Shown here: one piece after another, positions 1 to 12,819 of the stretch
How positions within the stretch are numbered: the stretch's first letter is position 1
Layout of the letters: every line of letters begins with the position of its first letter
Origin: Motacilla alba alba
Taxonomy: Eukaryota > Chordata > Aves > Passeriformes > Motacillidae
NCBI RefSeq assembly: GCF_015832195.1
Contig: NC_052031.1
Coordinates: 8,681,850 to 8,745,849, forward strand
DNA: 64,000 nt
Direction: 5' to 3'
Translations under genes and position numbers: made by a program
The notes under the pieces: model-generated
Seen by the model: the letters and a program-made list of their open reading frames with translations, nothing else
What the model was told of the DNA's origin: nothing
Database searches by the model: none

Positions 1-3000
1 GTGCCATTCTAGAAGGACTAGAAAGCACGAAAAGAAAAAAAAAATGTTTTCAAAATTTAAACTTAAACAAGCTTAAATGTTACCTCTCAGCTTCCATTAC
101 CAATTTATTCTTCTTAAACCAAATTATTTCACCCTAGTTCATTCATCACTGTTTCAGATTTTTTAACAAGAGTAAATAGCATCCCTATAGCTGAGCTAAT
201 CATGTCAGCAAGTGAAGTATGTTATTGCATCAATTAGAAAAGATAATTTGTGGGAAATGGAAGTTCAGAAATAGTGAAATCTTCTGTTTCAGTGGGATGC
301 CTTCCGCCATAAAGTAGGTTATAGTTTGTAGGCTGAAGCAAGGCCAAACACATGGGTTTGGATTGAATTCATGCACCAATAGTTGTCATCTTATTTACTG
401 AAAACTCCTTGACTGAAGATAATCACTGATTTGCCATTATTTTTCTTCTCTTTTGTGTGTGACACATCATTACTGGAAGCCTATTCCCTTTGCCTCATAA
501 TTCAGACTCTTGGCACACCATGTTGAAATTTATGGTTAAGGGTAGTGCAAATCATTCACAGCTGTCTGTTGGTTAGGTTTTCTCTGGGCTTAAAAATAGA
601 CATCTTGGTGTTGCTTCAACCCAATATTGAGAATTGCAAGTCTCTGAATTAAACATGGCAATTTTCATATCCAATTTTCTTCTCTCTTTACAATTTTGGA
701 CGCATGGCAGACACTTAGCCAGCAGTGTTGTCCGAACGCTGATGCCTGGAGCCAAACTGGGTCTGAATTAGTAGTCAACAGACATTGTCCCAATGGGAAC
801 ATTAATTTAATTTTCCATTATTGTACTCTTTCTTAAACAATATAGACTTTAATTTCCAATCAAGGTAATAACCATTACAAAGGATTTAGATTAATGGTAT
901 TTAAAATTTGGAATGGTGCAGTTGCAATGGTTAGTTGTAAATCCTATGAGCTTATATTTTGAAATTTGTCTGAACTCCACTGGCAGCACTTATCCAAATA
1001 GATGATTGCTTTTCTTTTCCTTCTGTTGGCAAATTGTAAGCTCTATTTCTAAGCAGAGATACAACAATATAGCATCCACTTACCATCTATTAATATTTTG
1101 GCATCTGTCTGAGTGTTGAAAAGTCCATTTGGACTTACATATCCAAGATATTTTGTTAGGCCTTATTAAACACATTCCAGCTTGTCCTTCTCTGATGTTC
1201 AATGGAGCTGTCAGTTCCCCATTTCTGTGCCTGAGATCCAACATCAGAGGCTATAAAGCTGTGGATCATTTGGCAAGAACCCACAGCATGCAGGATGCCA
1301 GCTGAGCATAGCCAGCCTGGACTGTGGCTAGAGCTATTAAGAAATAAAACCTGCTTAGGAGTTGGCTCTGTGAGCTCTGTGCCTGCTGCAAAATCTGAAC
1401 TAGTAGCAATCTGAATGGAGATTTATAGCTAATATCTTCTGCCTTGACATGCTTCAGGAAGTGCAAAGGAAATTACATGAGGCCAGAAATGACTTCTCAG
1501 TCAATGAAAAGAGGTCCCATGTTCACTGTTTCTTGGTGGCTCCTGGTCGAGCTTGCTCAGATTACATGTTGAAGGACAGGCTGAGTGGTTTTGTGGGTTG
1601 TATTTTAAACTTTCTGCTCTACCAGCATGATCTGTGATGTAAAAGTCAACTTGCAGTCTCTCTGGTTCTCATGTCTTCTGGAGTTATGAAGATTCTTGGG
1701 CTGAAACTTAGTTGCTTGAGTTTTCTGTGCAAGCAGAAAAATCTGATTTGTACATTCTTTTCAGAGAATCTCTGAAAAGTTTGCATTCTGGGAGACTTCT
1801 GCACAGTTTGAGAATGGTGAAATATCTTCACTTTTGAATGCTTTGTCAATTAGCCTAAATTAACAAGGTTCCTTACAGGCATCTTTCTGCAACCTAAATG
1901 AGAACAGTATATGCTGTCTGTAGAACTGATTACCAAGTCATTTGGTCTGCAAAGCAACTGCTACAGAAAAAGAGTGAATTATGGTAAATGTGTTTTTAAG
2001 CTCTTCTACTCATAAAACCCATTATAATAAGAGCATATATTTATTGACAGCATGATTTTTTTTTGTGCACGATTTATAAAAAAGACAAATTTCAATACCA
2101 GAAAAAACAGTGCTTTGTATATAAGGTGAGGAGAAAGGTGTATATCACTCTAGAACCATGCCTATTATTTTCTCAAGGGTATCTTTTGTCATGGCTTTTC
2201 AGTACCTGCATTTGAACCAAATAAATCACTTGAAAAATTTCTAAGATGGAAAAGTTATTCCGCTGTTCCCTCTGTGTGTGCCTAGTTTGCATCAACAATG
2301 GCTCATGCTTCAGTGGATTTCTTATTGAACTCTTCAGTTGGTAGTTGCCATGATTTAGAAAGCTATCCTTTTATTTAGCAAAGCACATTTCAAATACGCT
2401 ACGGTCTTCAAGATCATTATTAAAGACGTTGACATCCTGCTTTTCTTTCTCAGCAGATTGCTGACCTCTTAATGCCTGACAAGCTCATTTGCTTTCACGG
2501 GTATGAGCATCTTGCTTTAGACCATAAAGTGTAAAATATTCTGAACAGATGGACACAGCAGTACAATGGTCTATTGAAGTCCAAAATTATTTAAGATACT
2601 TGAGATTTAGTCTTATTCATCTGCATTGGAAAGTATTTCCGAATTTAATCAAAAGTTCTGTTTATTCACAACCCAGTAAAAAGAAAGATAATCTGGCTGC
2701 CATTAGTATAGGCAATTTACAGATAACTCAACTCATAGAAATTAATGAAAGAGAAGGAAATAATAAATTTGCAAAAATATTAACAGTCAGTATTGAAGAA
2801 AAATGCAGCAGAACTAGTTTGAAAAAAAAAGGAATGTATCGAAATACAATTTTAAGGTAAAACAATCACAGAAGCTTTTTTGATTGAAAATAGCTTTAGG
2901 GATTTCCAGAACAGTTGTTATCAAAATTATATTTAGTCCAAACATATTGCAAAGAGTCTATTTAATTTTTAAGACTAAAAAATCACTATATCTCTCTGAT

Positions 3001-3227
3001 AAAATAACTTTTTCATAGAAAATAGGTTATGGTGTATATATGGCAAACAGGTGACTGTTACCATTTCAGGGTAGAAACTCAGTCTCAACATATCATGTGC
3101 CCATTTAGAACTTTGGCCAAGAGGTCAAAGAGGTCTACTAAGTATTGTAGACCCAGGATCTCATGCTGATTTTCCTTGTAAGTGCAAGCCAGTGCAATGT
3201 AGAGAAACAAGGAAACATTCAAAAGTG
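1..3227. other. AT-rich noncoding block, no gene seen
   Basis: Unique-looking AT-rich sequence with few CpG dinucleotides. Open frames are short; the longest (2549-2860, plus strand, 103 codons) has no recognisable domain, no convincing splice sites and a lysine-rich composition that follows from its A-rich DNA. About 780-950 is rich in TAAT-type motifs, but nothing there is specific enough to call. A near-palindrome at 1757-1779 is listed separately. I see no RNA gene, promoter or mobile element here. Confidence 0.7.
1757..1779. repeat. 23-nt near-perfect palindrome
   Basis: The 11-nt arm cttttcagaga at 1757-1767 is followed by one central base (1768) and its exact reverse complement at 1769-1779. 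With a one-base centre it would extrude only as a cruciform and is too tight for an ordinary RNA hairpin loop. No gene context gives it a function. Confidence 0.75.
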
Positions 3228-3280
3228 AAAAAAAAAAAAAAAGAAAAAAAGAAAGAAAAAAAGAGAGGGAGGAAAAAAGG
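3228..3280. repeat. A-rich/purine simple repeat
   Basis: A run of 15 A (3228-3242) continues into interrupted A/G sequence (AAAG-like units, then GAGAGGGAGG) to about 3280. The strand is purine only across the tract. It could be the decayed tail of a retroposed sequence or a slippage-derived microsatellite; no recognisable retroposon sequence lies upstream. The lysine-rich (plus strand) or phenylalanine-rich (minus strand) open frames over it are artefacts of the repeat. Confidence 0.85.
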
Positions 3281-5128
3281 AACAGCTTTGAAGCATTTTC
3301 CTTCATCCCCATGTGGATCAGGACCACTCTCAGAAAATTATCCTTTTCAGGCTGCACTCTTACTCAAAGCAGCTGGATAAACAAACTGTTGAGTCATGAA
3401 AAAGGAGGAGAATGTATATCAGCAAAATTCTTTAATCATCAGAGTTGAAATTAGCTCCCCAATAATCTGAGACAAAAGAGAACACAAGAAAAAAAATTAT
3501 AATCTTATTCACTTTATTTCTTGTTAAAATCTCAGTAGGCATGTCATTGTTTCTATTTATTGCTTGCAAGTGGAACTGAGGATTGGCATTAAAAAATCAG
3601 TGAAATTTGGGAAGAAATATTGTAATACTTTCAGAATATAGATGAAAATGACATGGGGTTTAAAATTTACATTCTCATAAATCCTAACAAGAATTTCTGT
3701 ATTTATTTTATACATAACAAATAATTTCAAGTTCTCAACACCATCCACAAAAAGAAGAGAAATGATCAATGGTGCCCTCAGTGAAAAAAATATTTTGGGA
3801 CTGTTGAAAAAACTCAGCTTGTTAAAATGGTGTGCTGGCCCAGCCCTCAGCTGATTCACAGTGTTTTACTGCTGCCATAAATATGGTAGTGCACAACTGA
3901 AAAGTTCAAAGAACAGCTGCATATTTGTGCTCTAGTCCAGTGATGGGGCAAAGGCAGTCAACAATCAAAGCAAATGAAGGATGGTTAGTATATTCTACAG
4001 GACTTGCTCACATTCTTGGAGCATCAGTCTTCAAATAAATTACTGTGATAAACCTGTAGCAGGGACCCTCCTTAACAGTTACATCTCGTGAACAGCAGAG
4101 AGAATGGCAGAGCATTAAGCTAACAAATGTTCCACATTAAAGCTTCAGGATCAATAACATTTTTAAGATGTTATCAAACAAAGCATTCAGTGTTGGAAGT
4201 AACAGCCTCAGCCTTATGCAGATAAAAACTGTAGCAGCCTCAGTGTCTCTGCAGAAATGCAGTTGCCGAGCCAAAATTCCCATTGTTCCTTAATGTTTAT
4301 ATTGCACCATAATGTGAAGATGCTCAATAGGAACTAAAATTAATTGCAGATGGACTTACAAGGAAGAAAAGATACATATAGGTCCTTTAATAACCCTTTT
4401 CTGCTTTGTGGAATGAAGCAGTCTTCCAAGTGTGGAATACAGGTCTTTCTACTGGGTGCTCTTAAAGGAGGAAGGAGATACTTCTGTGGCAAGGTTGGAT
4501 GGGTCACTGGAATGCTGAAGTGTGGGTGACACGCGCCATCACTGTCTACCAGCTGCAAAGATCCAGTATTGTCACATTAGTGAAGCATTGCTGCTTCAGT
4601 CCTCGGAAGGAAAACCCTTTCCAGCTGCTGGAATGAACGGATGGAATAAGATTAATTAGAAGCAGAGAACAATGTCAGCTTCCTGAGACAGAGACAGCTG
4701 AGCTGTTCGGGAGATGAGATTATGTCCTTGTCTGAATGAATTAGAGGTCTACATGGAAATGGCACAAAATATTAAATCTGTGTATGGTGCACAGAAAAAG
4801 CCCTACAAACTGCGTGTGTAATCATTTGGGGTGGGATTCAGCTCTGGATTTAGACACCTAACTGGAGACATCTCGTGTTCCTCAGGGATGTCTCCATATA
4901 TGGCCAAAATGTCTAAGTTTCCTTTGTAGTCAGTGCAGACTCATTGATGCACTTACAGTTTGAAGAACAATAGTGCTGTGGAAATCGAGTTTCTACCCTT
5001 GCAGTCAACATTTCTCCCCTATTCAGCACCCAAAATTCAACTCCTTCATTAAAAAGATAGAAGCTACTGTAGCATTAGACTCTCTCTGTATGTTCCTTTT
5101 TAAACAAAAAATAAAAGTATTTCAAAAA
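3281..5128. other. Noncoding block, no gene seen
   Basis: AT-rich unique sequence. The minus-strand open frame at 3557-3859 (100 codons) is hydrophobic and T-driven, without splice sites or a known motif. A short direct repeat built on cagcctcag occurs near 4205 and 4235. A possible conserved element at 4621-4770 is listed separately. Nothing else could be identified. Confidence 0.65.
4621..4770. promoter_or_regulatory. Possible conserved noncoding element
   Basis: This stretch stands out by eye for its texture: a homeodomain-type core (attaattag, about 4651-4659), aacaatg (a SOX-like core, about 4669-4675), E-box-like cagctg sites, and little low-complexity sequence. Such motif-dense, repeat-free blocks are common in vertebrate developmental enhancers, but composition alone is weak evidence. 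Conservation has not been tested. Confidence 0.22.
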
Positions 5129-5160
5129 CAACGACGACAACAACAACAACAACAACAAAA
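5129..5160 (+). repeat. (CAA)n trinucleotide microsatellite
   Basis: Caa/cga units merge into seven or more consecutive CAA repeats across 5137-5157, beginning with two CGA-type interruptions. In one frame it would read as polyglutamine, but the surrounding open frame (about 4973-5242) shows no gene-like features, so this is a simple repeat and not a coding polyQ tract. Confidence 0.92.
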
Positions 5161-5282
5161 GTCTATATGTTTATCTGAAATTTTACCTGCAATCAGGAAA
5201 GTCATGACAGTATCTGGAAAAAACCAAGGAATTATTTGTTAAAAAATGATTGCAACAGAAAAGAAATCCATCTTCACTTTAT

Positions 5283-5334
5283 CTTCTTTCCTTCCCTTCC
5301 ACTTTCCTGCCTTCCTTTCTTCCTTTAGTCTTTC
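5283..5334 (+). repeat. Polypyrimidine (TTCC/CTTT) tract
   Basis: Nearly pure C/T sequence made of ttcc- and cttt-like units with only two or three interruptions. It resembles a degraded tetranucleotide microsatellite. It could act as the polypyrimidine tract of a splice acceptor only by coincidence; the following tttag is not followed by a convincing exon. Confidence 0.75.
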
Positions 5335-8300
5335 CATCTACAGTTCATTTTTTCACTTTGATAAAAGATAAAAACATATTTGTCCAGACCTGTTTTCAAT
5401 AGTCTGGTAATACTTCTGCAAAATTTTACCATCTTAATCTTATTTAAAAGGCCTTTATCTGATTAAAAAATCAGGATAGTGTCATGCAAAAATAGTTCAA
5501 TTAATTAATTCACTCACTGACTGATAAGAAATACTGGTGATCTTCCTTGTCCAGGGGTTAGTACACAGGAAGCAGGGCAAAATACAGCACCTGAGAAAAA
5601 CATGCTCTGGGGAGCAGAATGGTTCAGTAGTAAAATTTTAAAAATGCTTAAATTCACATTTGTTTTTCTAGGCTGAAGAGTAGGAAGCTAATAAATTTTA
5701 GAAGGTAAAATTAGAATGCATTTTGTTCCTCAAGTACAGTGCTAGAAACAGATTTTTATCTTGGCCTTTGAGTCACACTCCTGACTGCACATCATTTTAC
5801 TCATCTCTGAAATGGAGATAGTGAAACCCTCTCATCCCGTGGAGTCCAGTTTCAATTGGAATGAGAAATCTTTTGATGTGTTTACTATTGCTATTTCCAA
5901 CATAAAAAAAAATAAAATGCAAAATTTAATTTTTTCTCACATTTCTCAAGTCTAATGCTAATAGGTACTCTGGTGCTGTAAAAACTAAAAATGGATAAAT
6001 GTAAAAAATCGAATTCACAAACTTCAATCCTCTCCCTTTTTCTCTGGGTGGTATCAATAATTTTTGGTCAGAAGGTAGGCACTTACTGTTTCTTATTATA
6101 AAGGTATATAACTTTTGCTTGACAGTAAAGAATGAGATTTCAAAAATTGCAGTCTCTCAAAAGTCTGTGTTAATTTTCTTAATTAAATTCTGTCTCACTT
6201 TAAAGGTTACAATGTCTCTTTATTTACAGAACAGCTTATTCATTCAGCTCTTTTTTTCCTCTTGAGCTTGTCAGAAGCTGTTAATGTTGATACAGTTTGA
6301 CATTTTGCCCAGACTGCATCAAACCACAAACCTGAGAATAGAATGTAGCCATTAACAATTTAATAACCTGTTGCAATACTTAATTTTTTTCCACATCAAC
6401 AGTGTCACCCTTGATAATGGTATGTTTTTTACCTTTATTGAATGAGAGGAGACTATTTTCTTTACATGCCATGGTTTTTAAATGTGCTTCAGAACCATAA
6501 CTAGCCAGAGGTTGCATTTTTGAGTGCTGGCCCATTGGAAATGTCAGAATCCATAAAGATACTTGAGCTGAGATTTTGAAAGGCAAAAGTTTTGTCTGAG
6601 GAGTAGACATGAAAGTCTCGATTCAATATAGTAAATATGCACAGGCATAATCTGGGTAATATGAAAGCCTTTTACATCAGTGGAAATGCTTTCACACATA
6701 AGCTTGGTGTATGATAACATGGTTAAATATAAAACTTCTATTCATATCTTAGTCTGGGTAAAAATCATTAAGGTCTATAGAAATATTTCATTGATTTCAG
6801 CAGTCTTTGGGTCTTCCATTGTAATTATAAACATGAAAAGTTTGTGTAGAACAAGGTTTTTAGAACAGTTTCCGTTATTAGTGTGCAGCAGTAGCTTTTG
6901 GCTATAATGATAAGTATCTCAGGCAAACCATGGCTGAGATAAAGTTCATGTTATTTCTAATGGTAGATTTGCCAAGAAGATTGAAGCTGACATGAGTATT
7001 TTCAAAATATTTTGCACTCCAAGAGTGCGTGGGGGGAGCAGAAATGTCTGTAGAGGCTGTCCAATATTTTATCAGTGCTTAATATAGCCATGCTGTAGCA
7101 GGCAATAGGGAGCTTTCTCCTGCCTTTGGAGTGGTTTTTTTTCCCTGATGATACTTATGAGAAACGTTTATAGATTATTTGTAGTCCAGCACAGCCTGTT
7201 GCACCCAAACATGATCCAGTGATCACAGTCCACTTTCCAAATATTAAAACTGCTGTAGTCTGAAGGAGCTCATGCCTCTGCATTGTTTCAAATTCATTTC
7301 CATAGACTAACATCTGATCTTGGTTATACCTTTATAAATTCACCATAATTTAATTGGTTTTCATGGAATTCTTGCTAGTTTATATTGGTCTCAGTGCATG
7401 CTTTGGCCACACTAGAAGCAAATCTAAAAACTCTTCTTTCTTTTAAGGCTGGGAAAAGCTTTAAATACAGCTTTTAGGTACACTTAAAAATTCTACTCCT
7501 TTCTAGTCACTGGCTCTTAGTGTGATGCTGACTGCTGCATTAAAGTTTGTCATGGTATCCCTGTTTTGTCTAACTACATATTTGTTCCTTTGCAACTTTT
7601 TGTTATTTATGCTGGTTGATAATCTATTTCCTTGTATCTTTTTTTTTTAATAAATATAAAATATATCAGAATTTTCTTTAGGATTCTGCTGAGTGGGCAT
7701 CCTTCTTATACAAAGAAATTCTGTTTCTTTGAGAAGAGTGCTAATATTTCTACAGAGAAATAAGTTTTCTTTCTTTCCTAGAAGAAACTAGGAAGAAATC
7801 CTGTCAACCTGAAAGATAATATTATAATAAAATGTCTATTTAGAATACTTTTGTAAGCTTTCAAAGTGGAATAATCTTTTATTGTTATTTTATTGTCAGT
7901 CTGTTCTTTCATATTTTTGTACTTATTTTTGGTAGACTTCTGTGAAATTATCTGTAGAGACACTCTGCAATGTTCATTGCAGGATCCTTTTTTTCAGATG
8001 TGAGATATGCAGAAGGGTGTCCTGGTTTCAAAATTTTCCGTGGGTTTTACAGACTTGCCCTCTTGTGGACTGGCGACATTGCTGGAATTCTTGCATTTTC
8101 AGTTTGCAATCAGTCTTTTTAGGGGTAGTTAGCATAGAAATAGACAGTGGAATAAAATCTCCCAAGAGATAAAATAACCCTGGACTATATTATTTAAAGA
8201 GCTAATGATGAAGGTCACAATTTCTTTCAGTAGCTTCCTCACAAATTGAAGTATTGACCTACAAAATACTCATTTCCATTTGTGCAAAAACATCTACTGG

Positions 8301-9240
8301 ATCCTGCCACAACAGGCTTTTTTTATGAAACACTTTCACAACTTCTGAAATGAGATGTTAAGATGAGATTGCATGAGTGTGTCTCTGTATTTATACTAAA
8401 AAGGCAGTTCTAGATAGAAGATTAAACTCATGACTAAAAATAGAGAGCAGATTAAAATTAGGCTAAAATTCTTCCATTCACTTCTTCAATCACTATTTTC
8501 TCACCTTATGAAAATCTTATCAAAATTTGCCCCAAAATGCCTTTAAGTGTAGAGGATGGCTCAAATCAGCTGGGAAAGCTATGAAGCTTCAGTTAAAAGA
8601 TAATTCTTTTCTTTGTTTGTTGGTTTTGTTGTGGTGGTTTTGTTCCCATGTTTTCCTATTAGATTCAATGTGATTTGCCTTGAATTCCTGTTTCAAAAAT
8701 ATCTAATTCAGCAAGCAGGTGCTGTAAACATTTGGATGATGTGCCTGGAAAGGCGTTCAAGAATGCACAGCGCAGTTCTGGCATTTTAGTATCATTATAT
8801 TTGTTGTTCAGTATGAACCCCTTCAATAACTGTTCACAAATTTGAACCTTATTTTACAGCTCCATTTTGTCTGAGAGACACGGGATCTCATTCAAGGCTG
8901 TAGCAGAGTTGATGGCTGCTGCAGGACCAATAAAATACGATGCGTGCTTTAGATGTGTTTCTCTGACAGAGCATTCCTTCAGGATTTAGCAAATTTGTCC
9001 ATTGTTTTACAACTCAGTTTCATGTAACACACAGGACCTTGGCCTGAAATGGGATGAACATTCTCAAACTGCTTTTTAGATTTGTATGACTCTGCCTTTA
9101 TAGCACCTTGATGAGATTATAGAGATGCTGTATTCTGATCTCAAAAGGAATTTTTGTGTCAGCTGAGAAACAGCAACACCTCAAGAACATTAGGAAAAAA
9201 TTGACAATATGATGTATCTCCCCTTGTATAAACCATGACA
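5335..9240. other. Noncoding block, no gene seen
   Basis: AT-rich unique sequence with scattered low-complexity patches: T10 at 7639-7648 followed by an AT run, and a T/G-rich stretch at about 8605-8645. Open frames are at most 76 codons and none is recognisable. No repeat family, RNA gene or promoter was identified. Confidence 0.68.
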
Positions 9241-9480
9241 TCTAGAGTTGCCATTAGTATTCCCTAATACACAACAAAGTTAAAGGTTATCATCTGCTGC
9301 AGATTTAATGGATTGCATTAGAATTACAGCAAATGACCCTTGCAGCTCCTTTAAACTTGATCGATCACAATGTAATTGTCAAGGCAGGATAGCAATTAAT
9401 TTTCATTAGTCAGGGAAGTCATTAATGCTTGCTGTTAGGGAAAATGACTATTAGATTGGAATGGAAGGGATTCAATAATT
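9241..9480. promoter_or_regulatory. Candidate conserved noncoding element (TAAT-rich)
   Basis: The block is dense in homeodomain-type ATTA/TAAT cores (gcattagaattac, caattaatt, cattagtc, cattaatg, ctattag). It also contains tgtaattgtcaag and a gatcgatc palindromic core near 9360, with no low-complexity interruption. This texture resembles vertebrate developmental enhancers lying in gene deserts or long introns. What is seen is motif density; conservation and activity are inference. It could equally be AT-rich unique DNA. Confidence 0.3.
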
Positions 9481-12400
9481 TTTTACAATTAAAAATGTTG
9501 GCCTGATTTGCTGGTTCCATATGTGCAGAAGAATCATTGTGGCTCTGTTACCATGCACTGTTCTTGCTGTGATGCACTGGTTCCAACAAAGAGTGGAGTA
9601 CATCCCTTTTCATACCAAAAGGAGAGTCATTTATTACCAAATTTCTACTGGGAATATTATTTTAAAAGAATGTTCCAACAATATTTCTTTTTCTTTTGCC
9701 TTCAAAGACAGGTTGGAATTTAATGCTATGGTGAAAGGCATGCTTCCTCAAGTCAAAGTGCTATTTGCTTTTCCTTTGACATTTGGGGCTTTTTTTACTG
9801 AATAAGACAGAGGAGTTGAAAGATCCCAGGATCATTCAACTGCCTTGATAAATACTAAATTGCTTGGCAACGACAATTAGCTGTGATACAGCTGCCCAGC
9901 ATCATGGGTGATAGAACAATGCTCTTCATTCATGTAGTACATTTCATCTGAGAACTTAAAAATATTTTTTCAAATTCTACCTTCCTAGACTAGTAAGTCC
10001 TGGTCAAATATGAAAGTCAAATTGAAACAGAAAATCAAATACCTTAAACTCCAAGATGAAATTTTTGTGGCTGTTTAGTCTTGTCCAATTTCACTTTGAA
10101 AAATTGGTACTGTTTTGTCACATCCTTGATGTCAGGATACCTTTGCTAAGGTGCTTTTCTTATTCACTATGTCTTTCAAAGCATCATCTTTAATATCTTT
10201 TTAAAAGTGTTTGATGGAGCATTTTTAAAATAATTTGAGTAGAAGAAAAACAAAGCTATCTAGGCTTCATGCAGTCCCTCTGAGACTAAATTCCACCTAC
10301 ATTTTAGGTACCTAAAGAACAGCTCTCTGTTTTTTTTCATACATACTGCTGTTCTTTGTGAAATAAGTGCTAGAAAGCAGTCCTATTCAAACATTTTCAA
10401 AAAATTGCCTATCTCAGTTTAGGTCAATAAATTAGGTGAACATGACGTGGCTCTAAAGGCTTTCAAAAACACTTTATGCTTTTCCTTGACTAGAGGAATT
10501 TAAGCATTGCAGTGAGTAACTCACTTAAAATTTATGTGCTTAAAACCTGCAAAATTTGAGTAAATTGGCTCTTATCATGATGACTAAAACATATTGAAGA
10601 AGATATATTAATATTACTTATTATACTGAGAAGGGCTTAAAAAATGTAAAGCCAAGCATGAAAGTGTAATATTCTCAAACGTACCTAAGGGAATATGCAT
10701 AGGGCTAAGTTTTTAGACTTCAGAAGTCCTGTAAGTTTTGGAAAGCTACCGAGAAACTAAAATTCCATTTATTTCAGACATGGACAAGTTGACTTTGATA
10801 GTGGGGTTTTTTTGTGTATTAAGTATGTAAAAGGGAATGAAGTACTTAGCTTCTTTTGTATATGCCTCTAAGAAACTTACTTTCACCTTTAGCAATTTTC
10901 ACCTTAGAACATGTTTCAGACAATGTAATTTGATGTATAAATAGGTTTTTCGATATTCAGTGAAGGCAAAGAGCCATGCAGGAGTTCATCTTGAATTCAT
11001 ATGATTTATTTTGATGTCAATGCCACACAGAGGTAAGTGGAATCCTAACATCATCCTATCATTTCTCTGCTAATTTGAAAGGAAATGGGAATGACTGTCT
11101 CAAACCTAGATGTCTCTATCACACGTGTGTAAACATGTATTAAGAGCCCTTCTACTGGTGTTTATAAATCTAACCTTTTCTTATTCAGGAGCCTGAAACA
11201 ATTTCAAAAGCTACCAAACTCAAAGACACCTAAAAGTCCTTGACGTGATTTACTTGATTCAAGCTTCAAAGTCACTTCTGAAAGGCTCCCCTTTGCTAAA
11301 AAGTATTTGCTTTCTCACTTGGAGGATTTTCAATAGCACTTTCATTTCATTGTTCGGCAGTTTGATGAATTGCCTCTTTTATAAAACAAAAATATGTTCA
11401 AGATGTGATATCTATTCCTGGTTTTAGGTATGTGGCAATCTAGGTGCTCCACTTTAAGAAGAATATTTTTGAACCTGGGATGTAAATCAAAGTTCTTTCT
11501 AGTGTTCAGTGATGGCCGAGATTCAGCATTTCTCTTAGACAATGAAGTTCAGCAGTTTTGAATGTTGAATATTTGGGAAACTGAGGCTCCTTACGTCATT
11601 AAATACTCTACTCATACACTATATGACTAGACATTTAACTTTAAAAAATGACACTTCTACTCTTTTAGCTACAGCTTTACTGAAAGCTACCAAATAGTAA
11701 CTGGTACAGCCAAATGGTTAAGAAAAAGAAAATTATTAAGATGAGTAGGACTGTGTTCTTTGGAATTGATGGAGTGTTCATATGGACTCAGGTTCCTCAC
11801 TTTGGCATATCCTTCAGTTTGAATATGTTCTGTTACCAAATTGATTACTGAAAGTCAGACTTCCTCCTAGCATTTATCTGTCACACAGAAATGACTTCTC
11901 AAATCATTATGCACATTTTACTTTAAACATTTGTGGTTTCTAAAGAAAAAAATCGAGGAATGAAATCTGGCATTTCATTCAATGTATTGTATGGTATGCA
12001 TTAATGGTAAGGCAGTACGTTGTAATCAAAAGATTCTGTGGGAGGTGGTGTGGGCAGACTTTTTGACTGGATAAATCCTTTTCTATTATTTTATTTTTTT
12101 CATGAGATGAAACACATATAAGCTGCCATAAATCATATTTCATAGTATTAAAAAAGGGGTAAGACCTTTGCCCTCTCACTTTTTTTACTTTTATTGTTCC
12201 TAATTTTTTTTTTTTTTTATGTTTAAAGACTTAATTTTTGCACTACTTAACTATTTACCTCTCTTTACAGAATCATCATCAAAACCCCAGGTCTCTGCTA
12301 TTGTTTTTGATCTGATTAATCTTACTTGTTAGTACTCTTATTATTTGAAATTAAAAGCCACAAGTATAGGTCCTGGGGCACTTGTTACAGAAAATCTTGA

Positions 12401-12484
12401 AGAGAGACCCTACTTGTTGCTCTTTTCCATTTTCTAAAGATAGGAAAAGCTTAGGGATAGAACTAGGTCTAAAACTTTGGTGTT
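9481..12484. other. Noncoding block, no gene seen
   Basis: AT-rich unique sequence. Overlapping plus-strand open frames at 9508-9805 lack recognisable domains and splice structure. A T12 run sits near 12206-12219. No gene, RNA or mobile element was recognised. Confidence 0.68.
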
Positions 12485-12553
12485 TTTCAGAAGCAGAGTG
12501 TTGCACGCCTGAGTGTAGGAGGACTTTCAGAAGCAGAGTGTTGTAGTCCTCCT
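12485..12553. repeat. 40-bp-period direct repeat with embedded inverted repeat
   Basis: The 19-mer tttcagaagcagagtgttg occurs at 12485-12503 and again, identical, at 12525-12543. The second copy is bracketed by a 9-bp inverted repeat: aggaggact at 12517-12525 and agtcctcct at 12545-12553. The exact identity of the 19-mers suggests a fairly recent local duplication or template-switch event. No gene lies here. Confidence 0.88.
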
Positions 12554-12786
12554 GGGTTAGACACTTAAATAAAATCAAGATGTCAAAGCTTTGATCAGAT
12601 GCATCTCTTCATTTGACATCTATCAAATATGTTTGGGCCACTCTGAATTAGTACTGGAGGGAAAGAAAATTATAAACCTTAAATTTGGATGAGAATTTTA
12701 TTTCTGGAATATTAACTCTTCCTTTGTCACAAGAAGACACCCTTCTCATTTTCAATTCTTGTTGAGAACCTAGGAATACAATTGAT

Positions 12787-12819
12787 GTAAACTGGGGTAT
12801 TGTAATTACCCCAGTTTAC
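12787..12819. repeat. Perfect 13-bp hairpin
   Basis: The arm gtaaactggggta (12787-12799) is the exact reverse complement of 12807-12819, separated by a 7-nt loop (12800-12806). There is no T-tract or gene that would make it a terminator, and the stem is too short for a microRNA precursor. It is a small inverted repeat of unknown significance. Confidence 0.88.

Noticed and set aside
3085..3357. Phenylalanine-rich minus-strand frame
   Set aside because: Caused by the A-rich simple repeat at 3228-3280.
4973..5242. Open frame with a polyglutamine run
   Set aside because: The run is a (CAA)n microsatellite; the flanks show no coding features.
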